The position numbers were made by a program, and so were the translations under genes. DNA of 64,000 nt, taken from Massilia eburnea (GTDB taxonomy: Bacteria > Pseudomonadota > Gammaproteobacteria > Burkholderiales > Burkholderiaceae_D). The notes beneath the pieces are model-generated. The model saw only the letters and a list, made by a program, of their open reading frames with translations. It was not told where the DNA came from and searched no databases. The DNA lies in the NCBI RefSeq assembly GCF_009720745.1, contig NZ_WNKX01000014.1, forward strand, positions 89,360-153,359. The letters run 5' to 3'. This document shows, piece by piece, positions 36,590-44,755 of the stretch. Numbering within the stretch: the stretch's first letter is position 1; each line of letters starts with the position of its first letter.

Positions 36590-37375
36590 TTAATGGCTAT
36601 CGTGCGCGCTTCCGGTCAAGAATAGCACAATTACAACACCTAATGCTATAAGTAAAACTTGTGGAATGGTTTCACGCATGGTGGCGCGGCGCTGCATTTG
36701 CGGCATCAGGTCGCTCACCGCGATGTAAATGAAGCCCGAGGAGGCGAATACCAGCACGAAGGGAATCAGGTTGGTGGCCTTGTCCAGCGTGTAATAACCG
36801 AGCAGGCCGCCCGCCACGGCGAGCAGGCTGCACAGCAGGTTGTAGACGTAGGCGCGGGTGCGCGAGAAGCCGGCGTTCAGCAGCACGATGAAGTCGCCGA
36901 TCTCCTGCGGGATCTCGTGGGCGATGATGGCGACGCCGGTGACGATGCCCAGTTGCGGATTGGCCAGGAAAGCCGCCGCGATCAGGATGCCGTCGGTGAA
37001 ATTGTGCATGCCGTCGCCCAGCAGGATCATCCAGCCGGCGCGGCCTGCTTCGGCCTTGTCGTGGCCATGGTGATGATGGTGGCCGTCGTGTTCGTGGTGG
37101 TGCGAGTGGCGCAGGATGGCCAGCTTTTCGAGCAGGAAAAAGGCCAGCAGGCCGGCCAGCAGGGCGCCGAACAGGTGGCGCGGGTCGGTGCCCGACTCAA
37201 ACGCTTCCGGCAGCGCGTGCAGCAGGGAGGTGGACAGCATGATGCCGACCGACAGGCTGACCATTTTCTCCACCACTTTCGACAGCAGGGCGAACGAAAA
37301 CACCGCCGCTGCCGTAATGCTGGCAACGCCGGCAATCGTGGTGGCCAGCAGGATGGAGGTCAGGACGGGGTCGAT
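36590..37375 (-). CDS. ZIP-family divalent metal transporter, probably starting at AUC
   Basis: About 261 residues. ZIP hallmarks are the cytoplasmic His-rich loop (HSHHHEHDGHHHHHGHD) and the metal-site helices GDGMHNFTDGILI and IAHEIPQEIGDF, so zinc, iron or manganese uptake is expected. The only classical start in frame is GTG at 37303, which would cut the first membrane helix. Extending 24 codons to an ATC at 37375 restores it (LTSILLATTIAGVASIT) and puts an AAGGA ribosome site six bases upstream, so a rare AUC start is the better reading. Alternatives are a CTG at codon 5 or a sequence error in an ATG. Confidence 0.82.
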   Translation of the reverse strand: MDPVLTSILLATTIAGVASITAAAVFSFALLSKVVEKMVSLSVGIMLSTSLLHALPEAFESGTDPRHLFGALLAGLLAFFLLEKLAILRHSHHHEHDGHHHHHGHDKAEAGRAGWMILLGDGMHNFTDGILIAAAFLANPQLGIVTGVAIIAHEIPQEIGDFIVLLNAGFSRTRAYVYNLLCSLLAVAGGLLGYYTLDKATNLIPFVLVFASSGFIYIAVSDLMPQMQRRATMRETIPQVLLIALGVVIVLFLTGSAHDSH

Positions 37376-37412
37376 GGTGCTTCCTTTGCATGCAAACCGT
37401 GCATTTTACCGT

Positions 37413-38156
37413 TCAGCTGCATTTTCCGCTAACTTGGGCCACGCCGTTGGCCCGGAACCAGTCCAGGGCGCGCTGCCAGCCGTCCTGCGCCGCCTGCGGA
37501 TGGTAGCTGGGGCGGTAGTCGGCATGGAAACCGTGTTGGGCGTCGGGGTAGACGTGGATCTGCGACTTGCTCTGCCCTTGGGCAAGGGCGGCGCGCATCT
37601 GTTCCACTGTATCGAGCGGGATGTGCTCATCCTTGCCACCATACAGGCCTAGCACCGGGGTTTTCAGCGCGGTGGCGATTTCCACTGGCAGCGTTGGCCA
37701 TCCTTTGGTCGGCGCGCCGGCCAGGCGGCCGTACCAGGCGACGCCGGCCTTCACCTGCGGATTGTGGTGACTGTAGAGCCAGGTGATGCGGCCGCCGTAG
37801 CAGAAACCGGTAATGCCGAGGCGGCGGGTTTCGGCGCCGTAAGTGTGCGCCCACTCTACTACTGCATCGAGGTCGGCCATCACTTGCGCGTCGGGGGTTT
37901 TGCGGACGATGTTGGACATCAGGGCGGCGACGGTGGGCTCGCGGCTCGGGTCGCCTTGGCGGATGAACAGGTCTGGCGCGAGGGCCAGGTAACCTGCTTC
38001 GGCCAGGCGGTTCGCTACGCTGATGATGTAGTCGTGGATGCCGAAGATTTCGGAAATGACAAGTATCGTCGGCAGGCTGGACTTGCCTTCGGGGTGGGCC
38101 AGGTAGACCGGGAGCTGCTGGCCGGCCACGTCGATGTGGATGGTGCGGGTGATCAT
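37413..38156 (-). CDS. Dienelactone hydrolase family protein
   Basis: 247 residues, alpha/beta hydrolase of the DLH group. The nucleophile is Cys in GITGFCYGGRITW, with Asp and His expected in YGGKDEHIPLD and DAQHGFHADYRPSY. Start ATG 38156 (MITRTIHIDV). The Cys nucleophile is typical of dienelactone hydrolases that open chlorinated or plain dienelactones, but many family members have other substrates. It stands alone, with no ring-cleavage genes nearby. Confidence 0.9.
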   Translation of the reverse strand: MITRTIHIDVAGQQLPVYLAHPEGKSSLPTILVISEIFGIHDYIISVANRLAEAGYLALAPDLFIRQGDPSREPTVAALMSNIVRKTPDAQVMADLDAVVEWAHTYGAETRRLGITGFCYGGRITWLYSHHNPQVKAGVAWYGRLAGAPTKGWPTLPVEIATALKTPVLGLYGGKDEHIPLDTVEQMRAALAQGQSKSQIHVYPDAQHGFHADYRPSYHPQAAQDGWQRALDWFRANGVAQVSGKCS

Positions 38157-38184
38157 TGTTGACAAGCTTTGTCTGAGGGGAGTG

Positions 38185-38214
38185 CCAAAATTTGTCAGTA
38201 GTGACAAAAATTGG
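38185..38214. promoter_or_regulatory. Dyad upstream of the dienelactone hydrolase gene
   Basis: CCAAAATTTGTCA, then GTAG, then TGACAAAAATTGG: an inverted repeat with 13-bp arms and two mismatches, 29 bp before the start codon. Its position fits an operator or promoter-overlapping regulator site. Confidence 0.5.
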
Positions 38215-38216
38215 CC

Positions 38217-38265
38217 TTTTAAACCCGGTAAACCAGGGTCTGACCCAAGGGTCAGACCCGCCTGC
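38217..38265 (-). repeat. Dispersed 3' palindromic element, copy A
   Basis: Contains perfect 11-bp arms GGGTCTGACCC and GGGTCAGACCC (38236-38259) next to TTTTAAACCCGGTAAACC. Read on the minus strand it is a hairpin followed by a T-rich stretch, 51 bp after the polA stop. A second copy with the same order of blocks lies at 60621-60670. Confidence 0.7.
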
Positions 38266-38315
38266 TCAACGGCCTTGGATGATTCCAGATTCATTGGCCG
38301 GCGAACAGACGGGGT

Positions 38316-41078
38316 TCAGTGCGCCTCTTCCCAGTTGCAGCCAACCCCCACTTCGGCCACCAGCGGCACTTTGAGCTCCGCCACGCCCGCCATCAGCTTC
38401 GGCAGCATGTCCTTCACCAGTTCCAGCTCAGCATCCGGCACTTCGAGCACCAGTTCGTCGTGTACCTGCATGATCATCTTAGAAGCCAAGCCTTCGCGCT
38501 CAATCCAATCCTGCACCGCAATCATCGCCAGCTTGATCAGGTCCGCCGCCGTGCCCTGCATCGGCGCGTTAATGGCCGCACGCTCCGCGCCTTGGCGGCG
38601 CGGGCCGTTCGGCGAATTGATCTCCGGCAGCCACAGACGGCGGCCGAAGACAGTCTGCACAAACCCCTGCGCCTTCGCTTCCGCCCGGGTCTCGTCCATA
38701 TAGCGTTTCACGCCAGCGAAGCGTGCGAAATAGCGGTCGATGTAGTTCTGCGCCGCCGTGCGGTCGATGCCCAAGTTGGCAGCCAGCCCGAACGCGCTCA
38801 TGCCGTAGATCAGGCCAAAGTTGATTACCTTGGCATAACGGCGCTGCTCCGGCTGCACCTCGGACGGGGGCACGCCAAAGATTTCGGCAGCCGTGGCACG
38901 GTGAATGTCCTCGCCTTCGTGGAAAGCGCGCAGCATCGCCTCGTCGCCCGAAATATGGGCCATGATGCGCAACTCGATCTGCGAATAGTCGGCCGACACG
39001 ATGTGCGAACCGGGCGGCGCAATGAAGGCTTCGCGAATGCGGCGCCCTTCGGCTGTACGCACCGGAATGTTCTGCAGGTTAGGATCGTTGGAAGCCAGGC
39101 GGCCCGTGATCGCCACTGCTTGCGCATAGTTGGTGTGAACACGGCCAGTCAGCTGGTTGATCATCTTCGGCAGCTTGTCGGTATACGTCGACTTGAGCTT
39201 GGCCATGCCGCGGTATTCCAGCAGCACTTTCGGCAGAGGATAGTCTTCCGCCAGTTTTTGCAGCACCTCCTCGTCGGTCGATGGCGCGCCGCTTGGCGTC
39301 TTTTTCACGACCGGCAGTTCCAGCTTGGTGAAGAAGATTTCGCCGATCTGCTTCGGCGAGCCAAGGTTGAACGGCTGCCCCGCCAGTTCGTAAGCCTTCT
39401 GTTCCAGCTCCAGGATGCGTGCGCCCAGTTCATTGGACTGGGTCGCCAGGAGCGCTGCATCAATCAGTACGCCATTGCGTTCGATCTTCTGCAGCACCAC
39501 GGCAGTCGGCAGCTCGATCTTGCTGTAGATGCGGGTCAGGCCCTCGTCGCCGGAGACCTGGCCGTGCATGGCCAGGTGCAGTCGCAGCGTGATGTCGGCA
39601 TCTTCCGCCGCGTATTCGGTGGCGCGGCCGATTTCAACCTGGTCGAAACCGATCTGGCTGGCCCCTTTGCCGCACACTTCCTCGTAAGCGATGGTCTTGT
39701 GGTTCAGGTGGCGCAGCGCCAGGCTGTCCATGTCGTGGGTCCGGTGCGATTCGAACACATACGACTGCAGGAGAGTGTCGTGGACGATCCCGCGCAGGGT
39801 CACGCCGTGGTTGGCAAAGACGTGCGCATCGTACTTCAGGTTCTGGCCCAGCTTAGGCTTGCCGCCGTTCTCCAGCCATGGCTTGAGCTTGGACAGCACC
39901 CGGTCGCGCTGCAGCTGCTCCGGTGCGCCGGGATAGCGGTGCGCCAGCGGGATATAGCAGGCAATGCCCGGCTCGGTGGACAGCGAAATGCCGACCATCT
40001 CCGCCAGCATCGGTTCCAGCGAAGTGGTTTCGGTATCGAGCGCGGTCAGTTCGGCGGCATCGATGCGCGCGATCCAGGCGTCCAGCTGCTCCTCGGTGAG
40101 CACGGTCTCGTAGCTGATGGTGGCCGGTGGCGCGGCGAACAAATCGGCGGTGGCGCCTGGCGCCGGTTCGGCAGCGCGGGCGGCGGCAGGGCTGCCCGCA
40201 GGCGGAGCTGCCGGAGTCAGTCCAGACAACTCGCGCAGCAGCGTCTTGAAGCCGTACTTGGTAAAGAAGGCAATCAGCTGCTCGCGGTCTTCATCCTTGG
40301 CGCCAAGCGACTCGGAAATCGACATCATATGGGCCGACAGGTCGCAATCGCACTTGACGGTGATCAGTTCGCGGCCCTTCGGCAGCCACTCCAGTGCTGC
40401 GCGCAGGTTGCCCCCCACCACGCCGCCGATCTTGTCGGCGTTCTGCATGATGCCATCGAGGCTGCCGTATTCCTGCAGCCATTTCAGCGCGGTTTTCGGG
40501 CCGCACTTGGCCACGCCCGGCACGTTGTCGACGGTATCGCCGATCAGGGTCAGGTAATCGATGATGCGGTTTGGTGGCACGCCGAACTTGGCCAGCACGC
40601 CCGCCTCGTCCAGTTTTTCGTTGGTCATTGTGTTGATCAGCATGACCTTTGGCGTGACCAGCTGCGCCAGGTCCTTGTCGCCGGTGGAAATCACCACGTC
40701 CATGCCAGCCTGCTCGGCCTGCACCGACAGGGTCCCCAGCACGTCGTCCGCTTCCACGCCTTCCACCATCAGGATCGGCCAGCCCATGGCGCGCACCGCC
40801 TCATGGATAGGCTCGATCTGCAGGCGCAGGTCGTCCGGCATCGGCGCACGGGTCGCCTTATAGTCCGGGTACATATCGTCGCGGAAGGTCTTGCCCTTGG
40901 CGTCGAAGACGCAGGCGATATAGGCGGCCGGGAAATCGGCGCGCAGGCGGCGCAGCATATTGACCATGCCGTGCATGGCGCCGGTAGGATGGCCTTCAGC
41001 ACTGCGCAGGTCAGGCAAGGCGTGGAAGGCACGATACAGATAGCTGGAACCATCGACCAGCAACAGGGTCTTTTGCAT
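38316..41078 (-). CDS. polA: DNA polymerase I
   Basis: 920 residues with all three domains. The 5'-3' exonuclease is at about 1-300 (LLVDGSSYLYRAFHA, STGDKDLAQLV). The proofreading domain is at about 330-520, with intact ExoI DTETTSL, ExoII NLKYDAHVF and ExoIII EYAAEDADITLR. The polymerase is at about 540-920 (VSADYSQIELRIMAH, the O-helix KVINFGLIYGMSAFG, QVHDELVLEV). All catalytic residues are present, so it should replicate, repair gaps and remove RNA primers. It is divergent from DUF2782-thrB. Confidence 0.97.
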   Translation of the reverse strand: MQKTLLLVDGSSYLYRAFHALPDLRSAEGHPTGAMHGMVNMLRRLRADFPAAYIACVFDAKGKTFRDDMYPDYKATRAPMPDDLRLQIEPIHEAVRAMGWPILMVEGVEADDVLGTLSVQAEQAGMDVVISTGDKDLAQLVTPKVMLINTMTNEKLDEAGVLAKFGVPPNRIIDYLTLIGDTVDNVPGVAKCGPKTALKWLQEYGSLDGIMQNADKIGGVVGGNLRAALEWLPKGRELITVKCDCDLSAHMMSISESLGAKDEDREQLIAFFTKYGFKTLLRELSGLTPAAPPAGSPAAARAAEPAPGATADLFAAPPATISYETVLTEEQLDAWIARIDAAELTALDTETTSLEPMLAEMVGISLSTEPGIACYIPLAHRYPGAPEQLQRDRVLSKLKPWLENGGKPKLGQNLKYDAHVFANHGVTLRGIVHDTLLQSYVFESHRTHDMDSLALRHLNHKTIAYEEVCGKGASQIGFDQVEIGRATEYAAEDADITLRLHLAMHGQVSGDEGLTRIYSKIELPTAVVLQKIERNGVLIDAALLATQSNELGARILELEQKAYELAGQPFNLGSPKQIGEIFFTKLELPVVKKTPSGAPSTDEEVLQKLAEDYPLPKVLLEYRGMAKLKSTYTDKLPKMINQLTGRVHTNYAQAVAITGRLASNDPNLQNIPVRTAEGRRIREAFIAPPGSHIVSADYSQIELRIMAHISGDEAMLRAFHEGEDIHRATAAEIFGVPPSEVQPEQRRYAKVINFGLIYGMSAFGLAANLGIDRTAAQNYIDRYFARFAGVKRYMDETRAEAKAQGFVQTVFGRRLWLPEINSPNGPRRQGAERAAINAPMQGTAADLIKLAMIAVQDWIEREGLASKMIMQVHDELVLEVPDAELELVKDMLPKLMAGVAELKVPLVAEVGVGCNWEEAH

Positions 41079-41146
41079 AGCAGGGATGTGGTGTAAATCT
41101 CAATATTCCATTATCGCAGAGTTTTACAACGGGACAGGAGGGCTTT

Positions 41147-41155
41147 TGATACAAT
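41147..41155 (+). promoter_or_regulatory. Extended -10 promoter for the DUF2782-thrB operon
   Basis: TGATACAAT matches an extended -10 (TGn plus TACAAT), 33 bp before ATG 41188. A -35 hexamer is not evident. Confidence 0.5.
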
Positions 41156-41187
41156 GGTCAAACCAATAAATTGAACGAAATCCCATC

Positions 41188-41613
41188 ATGAGCGCCCCAA
41201 TTTCCTGGATTGCCCTCCCCCTCGTCCTGTTGGCTACCGGCGCCGCCGCACAATCGGCCCCGCCCCAACAACAGCCGCAAAAGCTGGAACAGATCGAAGA
41301 AGTGGACAACCCGGTGACGGTGAGCTCGAAACCGAGCCCGCAAACCAAGATTGTGGAAAAGCGCGATGGCGGCCGCGTGACCGAAGCCAAGGTCACCAGC
41401 GGCGGAAGCACATATACCGTCAAGCCGAATACCCCGGTTGGCAGTGCACTGCCCGGCGACGCCGCCGGCATGGCCAATCGTGGCCCGCAGTGGACCGTGT
41501 TTGAGTTCGACGTCCTCAGCAAGAAGAAGAAACGCTCTGCCGAGGAGGCGGACAAGGAGGACGGCCCGCCGCCTCCTGCGATGCCATCCCAGCCGGCCGC
41601 GCCGACCAAGTAA
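41188..41613 (+). CDS. DUF2782 family secreted protein
   Basis: 141 residues with a signal peptide (LPLVLLATGAAAQ). The mature core, KIVEKRDGGRVTEAKVTSGGSTYTVKP, matches the DUF2782 pattern as I recall it (quoted in part), followed by a charged, Pro-rich end. Function unknown. Its place between polA and thrB is a conserved betaproteobacterial neighbourhood, which supports the family call. Confidence 0.82.
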   Translation: MSAPISWIALPLVLLATGAAAQSAPPQQQPQKLEQIEEVDNPVTVSSKPSPQTKIVEKRDGGRVTEAKVTSGGSTYTVKPNTPVGSALPGDAAGMANRGPQWTVFEFDVLSKKKKRSAEEADKEDGPPPPAMPSQPAAPTK

Positions 41614-41649
41614 GCGCGCGCCCCGAACGAACATTTAACCTGGTTTCTC

Positions 41650-42606
41650 ATGGCAGTTTTTACCCCGGTCACACTGGAAGATGTCGGCCATTGGATTTCG
41701 CAATTCCCCCTTGGCAAAGCCGTCGCGCTGAAAGGTATCGCGTCCGGCATCGAAAACAGCAACTTTTTCCTGACAACAGAGCGCGGCGAGTACGTACTCA
41801 CGATTTTTGAAAACCTCACCTTCCAGCAGCTGCCGTTCTACCTGCAGCTGATGCGGCACCTGGCCGAACACGGCGTGCTGGTGCCGGCCCCGGTCGCCAA
41901 CGACAAGGGCGAGCTGTGCGTGCCGCTGCACGGCAAGCCGGCCGCCATCGTCTCCAAGCTCGAAGGCAAGCCGCAGATGGCGCCGCAGCCCGTGCATTGC
42001 GCCGCGGTGGGCGGCATGCTGGCGCGCATGCACCTGGCCGGCCAGGACTTCGCGCTCAAGCAGCCCAACCTGCGCGCCCTGCCCTGGTGGCGCGAAGCCA
42101 CCGCCGCCGTGCTGCCGCACATAGCGCTGGAACAAGCCCACCTGCTGCACGAGGAAATGAAATTCCAGGAAGCCCTGCACGCTTCCGCCGACTACCACGC
42201 GCTGCAGCGCGGCCCGGTGCACGCCGACCTGTTCCGCGATAACGTGATGTTTGATGGCGAACGCCTGACCGGCTTCTTCGACTTCTACTTCGCCGGCTGC
42301 GATACCTGGCTGTTCGATGTCGCAGTGACCGTCAACGACTGGTGTATCGACCTTGCCACCGGCGCGCTGGACGAAGCGCGCGTGCGCGCCATGCTCGACG
42401 CCTACCACGCAGTGCGTCCGTTCACGGCCGCCGAACACTCGCTGTGGCCGGCCATGCTGCGCGCCGGCGCCTTGCGTTTCTGGCTGTCGCGCCTGTACGA
42501 CCTGCACCTGCCGCGCGCAGCCGAAATGCTGACGCCGCACGACCCTACCCACTTTGAGCGCATCCTGCGCACACGCATTGCCGTTCCGGCACCGGAGTTG
42601 TATTAA
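41650..42606 (+). CDS. thrB: Homoserine kinase (aminoglycoside-phosphotransferase fold)
   Basis: 318 residues of the APH-fold ThrB form used by betaproteobacteria and pseudomonads. Brenner-type motif [14 protein letters not shown] contains the catalytic Asp, and [13 protein letters not shown] the magnesium-binding Asp. It phosphorylates homoserine for threonine synthesis. The next gene begins 2 bp after it. Confidence 0.94.
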   Translation: MAVFTPVTLEDVGHWISQFPLGKAVALKGIASGIENSNFFLTTERGEYVLTIFENLTFQQLPFYLQLMRHLAEHGVLVPAPVANDKGELCVPLHGKPAAIVSKLEGKPQMAPQPVHCAAVGGMLARMHLAGQDFALKQPNLRALPWWREATAAVLPHIALEQAHLLHEEMKFQEALHASADYHALQRGPVHADLFRDNVMFDGERLTGFFDFYFAGCDTWLFDVAVTVNDWCIDLATGALDEARVRAMLDAYHAVRPFTAAEHSLWPAMLRAGALRFWLSRLYDLHLPRAAEMLTPHDPTHFERILRTRIAVPAPELY

Positions 42607-42608
42607 AA

Positions 42609-43373
42609 ATGAGTAACATCCCCGCCAGCACAGGCGTCGCCTGGATCCGCGAAGGCTTCACCATCTTCCGCAAACAGCCCGGCGGGCTGATGCTGTTGAT
42701 GCTGGCTTACCTGGTGGCGGGTCTGGTGCTGGGCTTCATTCCCCTGCTGGGCCAGATCCTGCCGATCGTGCTGACACCGGTATTCACGGCGGTGTTCGTG
42801 CAGGCTTGTGCGACGGCCGACCGCCAGCAAAGCCTGACGCCGGAAATGCTGCGGCCGATCTTCCAGAAACCGATCTTCCCGCGCCTGGTCGGCCTGGGTA
42901 CCCTGTTCATGCTGGCGCTTGCGGCGATGGCCCTGATCTTTGGCGCCGTCGTTGGCGGCGACACCCTGCGCCAACTAGCCGAACAGCAGCTGGCGCCGGA
43001 AGCTGCTGCAGCCAACGGCAACTTCGGCCTGGCGATGCTGGTGGTGTTCCTGCTCTCGCTGCCGGCGAGCATGGCGATGCTGTTCGCTGCGCCGCTGATC
43101 TTCTGGCAGCAGATGGGTGTGGGCAAATCCCTGTTCTTCAGCTTCTTCGCCGTTTGGCGTGCGCTGCGCGCTTTCCTGCTGTTCTTCGTGGGCTGGATGA
43201 TGATTGTGATGCTGCTGACCCAGGTCGTGCTTCTCCTACTCGGCAAAACCCTGCTGGGCATGGCGATCGTGCAATCGCTGCTGATGGTGATCGCGATGAT
43301 TTTCCAGTGTTCGGTCTACGCCGCCTACCGCACTATTTTCGGCGAGCCGGAAGTGCCTGCCGCCAAAGAGTAA
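42609..43373 (+). CDS. BPSS1780-family membrane protein
   Basis: 254 residues with about six hydrophobic helices and the opening GVAWIREGFTIFRKQPGGL, the signature of the BPSS1780 (DUF2189-like) family. Function unknown. It sits 2 bp after thrB and likely shares its transcript. Its last 49 bp overlap a minus-strand gene. Confidence 0.85.
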   Translation: MSNIPASTGVAWIREGFTIFRKQPGGLMLLMLAYLVAGLVLGFIPLLGQILPIVLTPVFTAVFVQACATADRQQSLTPEMLRPIFQKPIFPRLVGLGTLFMLALAAMALIFGAVVGGDTLRQLAEQQLAPEAAAANGNFGLAMLVVFLLSLPASMAMLFAAPLIFWQQMGVGKSLFFSFFAVWRALRAFLLFFVGWMMIVMLLTQVVLLLLGKTLLGMAIVQSLLMVIAMIFQCSVYAAYRTIFGEPEVPAAKE

Positions 43374-43768
43374 AGCAAGAGCCATTCTCTTGCTTCTTGA
43401 TCCAGGCATAAGACCTTTTCAAACCCTAATCTGGTGACCAGGTCGCTGACCATCGACTCGTTTCGAAAGTCGCCAACAGGACCGCGGTAATGAGCCGGTG
43501 AGCCATTCCGATCGTTGAACTCAGTGCTATAGCCTTGCGATGACAAGGAAACGAAATACCACTTATAAGCTCTTGCTGCGTCATGGCAGCAACCGTCATA
43601 GGCCAGTAGTTCTGCCAAGAACTCAGCAGCATCGGCGGAACCTGCTTCTGCGAATTTCTCCAACTGACTTAGCGCGGATTTGAATTCGGGCGAATCCTTT
43701 TGCTCGCACAAAGCGTCAATCTGCGCGCACAGCTCTTCATAGGATGCGTTATCGAATCGAGCATTCAT
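43325..43768 (-). CDS. Hypothetical Sel1/TPR-like small protein
   Basis: 147 acidic residues. LEKFAEAGSADAAEFLAELLAYDG and AARAYKWYFVSLSSQGY resemble one to two Sel1-type helical repeats (quoted in part). It is soluble, without signal peptide. Composition and codon use look less GC-rich than the neighbours, and its 3' end overlaps the BPSS1780 gene by 49 bp, suggesting a later arrival. Small Sel1-like proteins often act as immunity or adaptor factors, but nothing here proves that. Confidence 0.65.
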   Translation of the reverse strand: MNARFDNASYEELCAQIDALCEQKDSPEFKSALSQLEKFAEAGSADAAEFLAELLAYDGCCHDAARAYKWYFVSLSSQGYSTEFNDRNGSPAHYRGPVGDFRNESMVSDLVTRLGFEKVLCLDQEAREWLLLYSLAAGTSGSPKIVR

Positions 43769-43810
43769 CGGAGTTCAAGTCTCCGGCGAGGTAGTCCAAC
43801 TGAAAGGTCT

Positions 43811-44242
43811 TCATTTCTTCACTTCACCAACTGGGCCAACATCCATCCCATCGTAGGAAGCCAAGTGATGAGCCTTCGCGAATTCCGCCAGCTCGGCGTT
43901 ACGCTTAAGCAGACTATCGATGGAGTGCGTTTCAATACGCTCTACATGAAGCCACCAAAGATCAGGGGCAGCGGAATCCTCCTTGTCGGACAAGTGCACG
44001 TTGACGACGCGATAGCCGGCGAGAGAGAGATCCTTCGCAGCAATATCGAGTGGCGCCCGCGATCGATTAGTAAAGAAGTATCCCCACAACATGTCTTTGG
44101 ACATGTCCCATTTCGTTTTCTTAGAAATGTTCGCATACATCCACTTCAACTCTTCCCGAGTTCCCCCAGGCTGAGCGTCGGCCGATTGAGTCAAGAAAAG
44201 CCCTGCGAGAAGGACAGCAATAAAACGGTTTGCAGAATTCAT
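43811..44242 (-). CDS. Secreted RraB-like domain protein
   Basis: 143 residues with a signal peptide (FIAVLLAGLFLTQSADA). The C-terminal half, with VERIETHSIDSLLKRN, AELAEFAKAHHL and YDGMDVGPV, resembles the RraB/DUF695-type fold: a helix with NAEL, then YDG. RraB itself is a cytoplasmic inhibitor of RNase E, so an exported version must have another role, perhaps binding an incoming toxin. It is followed upstream by another secreted small protein gene (13 bp gap). Confidence 0.65.
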   Translation of the reverse strand: MNSANRFIAVLLAGLFLTQSADAQPGGTREELKWMYANISKKTKWDMSKDMLWGYFFTNRSRAPLDIAAKDLSLAGYRVVNVHLSDKEDSAAPDLWWLHVERIETHSIDSLLKRNAELAEFAKAHHLASYDGMDVGPVGEVKK

Positions 44243-44255
44243 GACAACTCTTCTA

Positions 44256-44633
44256 TTACTTGCGATCGCTAGCTTCAGCGACGAGAGCTTTTATTGCTGC
44301 GTCCGAATGTGTCTTCAAATCATCAAAAGCCATTGACGTAGCATCTTTGCTGCCTGTGCCTTCACCGACAACGTCATAGCCATTTTCCCCCGGGGAAACC
44401 ATGAAATAGAAGGGAAATGCTGGATTGCCAGGGGCCGAGACGACGACGATTGAACGCCCATCGGCACAACCGTAAACAAGCCAGCCTGTTTTTCCGAATG
44501 TCTTATTGATTGGCCCGGATTCGCATTTGAGCATTTCCTTATCGCTTTTCGGCGTCGCTGACGCCGCTAAGCTGGTTGAGCAAACTAAGACCGACAACAA
44601 TGACCATTGGATTGCGATGCGAAGCAGATGCAT
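44256..44633 (-). CDS. Small secreted hypothetical protein
   Basis: About 125 residues from ATG 44633 (MHLLRIAIQWSLLSVLVCSTSLA, a signal peptide, cleavage near SLA-AS). The mature part has two cysteines (MLKCESG and VYGCADG) and a beta-rich middle (SIVVVSAPGNPAFPFYF). No family recognised. An in-frame ATG at 44669 would add 12 residues before the signal and is less likely. It belongs to the AT-richer patch with the RraB-like gene. Confidence 0.65.
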   Translation of the reverse strand: MHLLRIAIQWSLLSVLVCSTSLAASATPKSDKEMLKCESGPINKTFGKTGWLVYGCADGRSIVVVSAPGNPAFPFYFMVSPGENGYDVVGEGTGSKDATSMAFDDLKTHSDAAIKALVAEASDRK

Positions 44634-44743
44634 AAGGCCCCTAGTATAAATTCGGCATTTTATTGCCATTTTGAAACCATATTATGACGCCGGGACCCGC
44701 CTGAAGCAAATGGCCTGGCCAGGCCGCACCAGCGCTCCGCCGG

Positions 44744-44749
44744 TATAAT
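44744..44749 (+). promoter_or_regulatory. Consensus -10 box immediately before uvrD
   Basis: TATAAT stands 6 bp before ATG 44756. Transcription would begin at or within a base or two of the start codon, so the mRNA could be leaderless. No -35 match is seen at the right distance. Confidence 0.45.
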
Positions 44750-44755
44750 GGCGGG

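Noticed and set aside
32882..37375. A type VI secretion structural cluster around the kinase operon.
   Set aside because: No TssB, C, E, F, G, H, K, L, M, Hcp or VgrG-like sequence was seen; only the regulatory genes and the TssQ-like lipoprotein are present.
38319..41096. A 925-codon open frame antisense to polA, and similar long frames opposite dxs (25565-27328), the kinases (6560-8413, 13218-15338) and proC/yggS (8619-10037).
   Set aside because: High-GC coding DNA commonly leaves the opposite strand open. The translations are His/Gln/Arg-rich, lack domains and signals, and the sense genes are well recognised.
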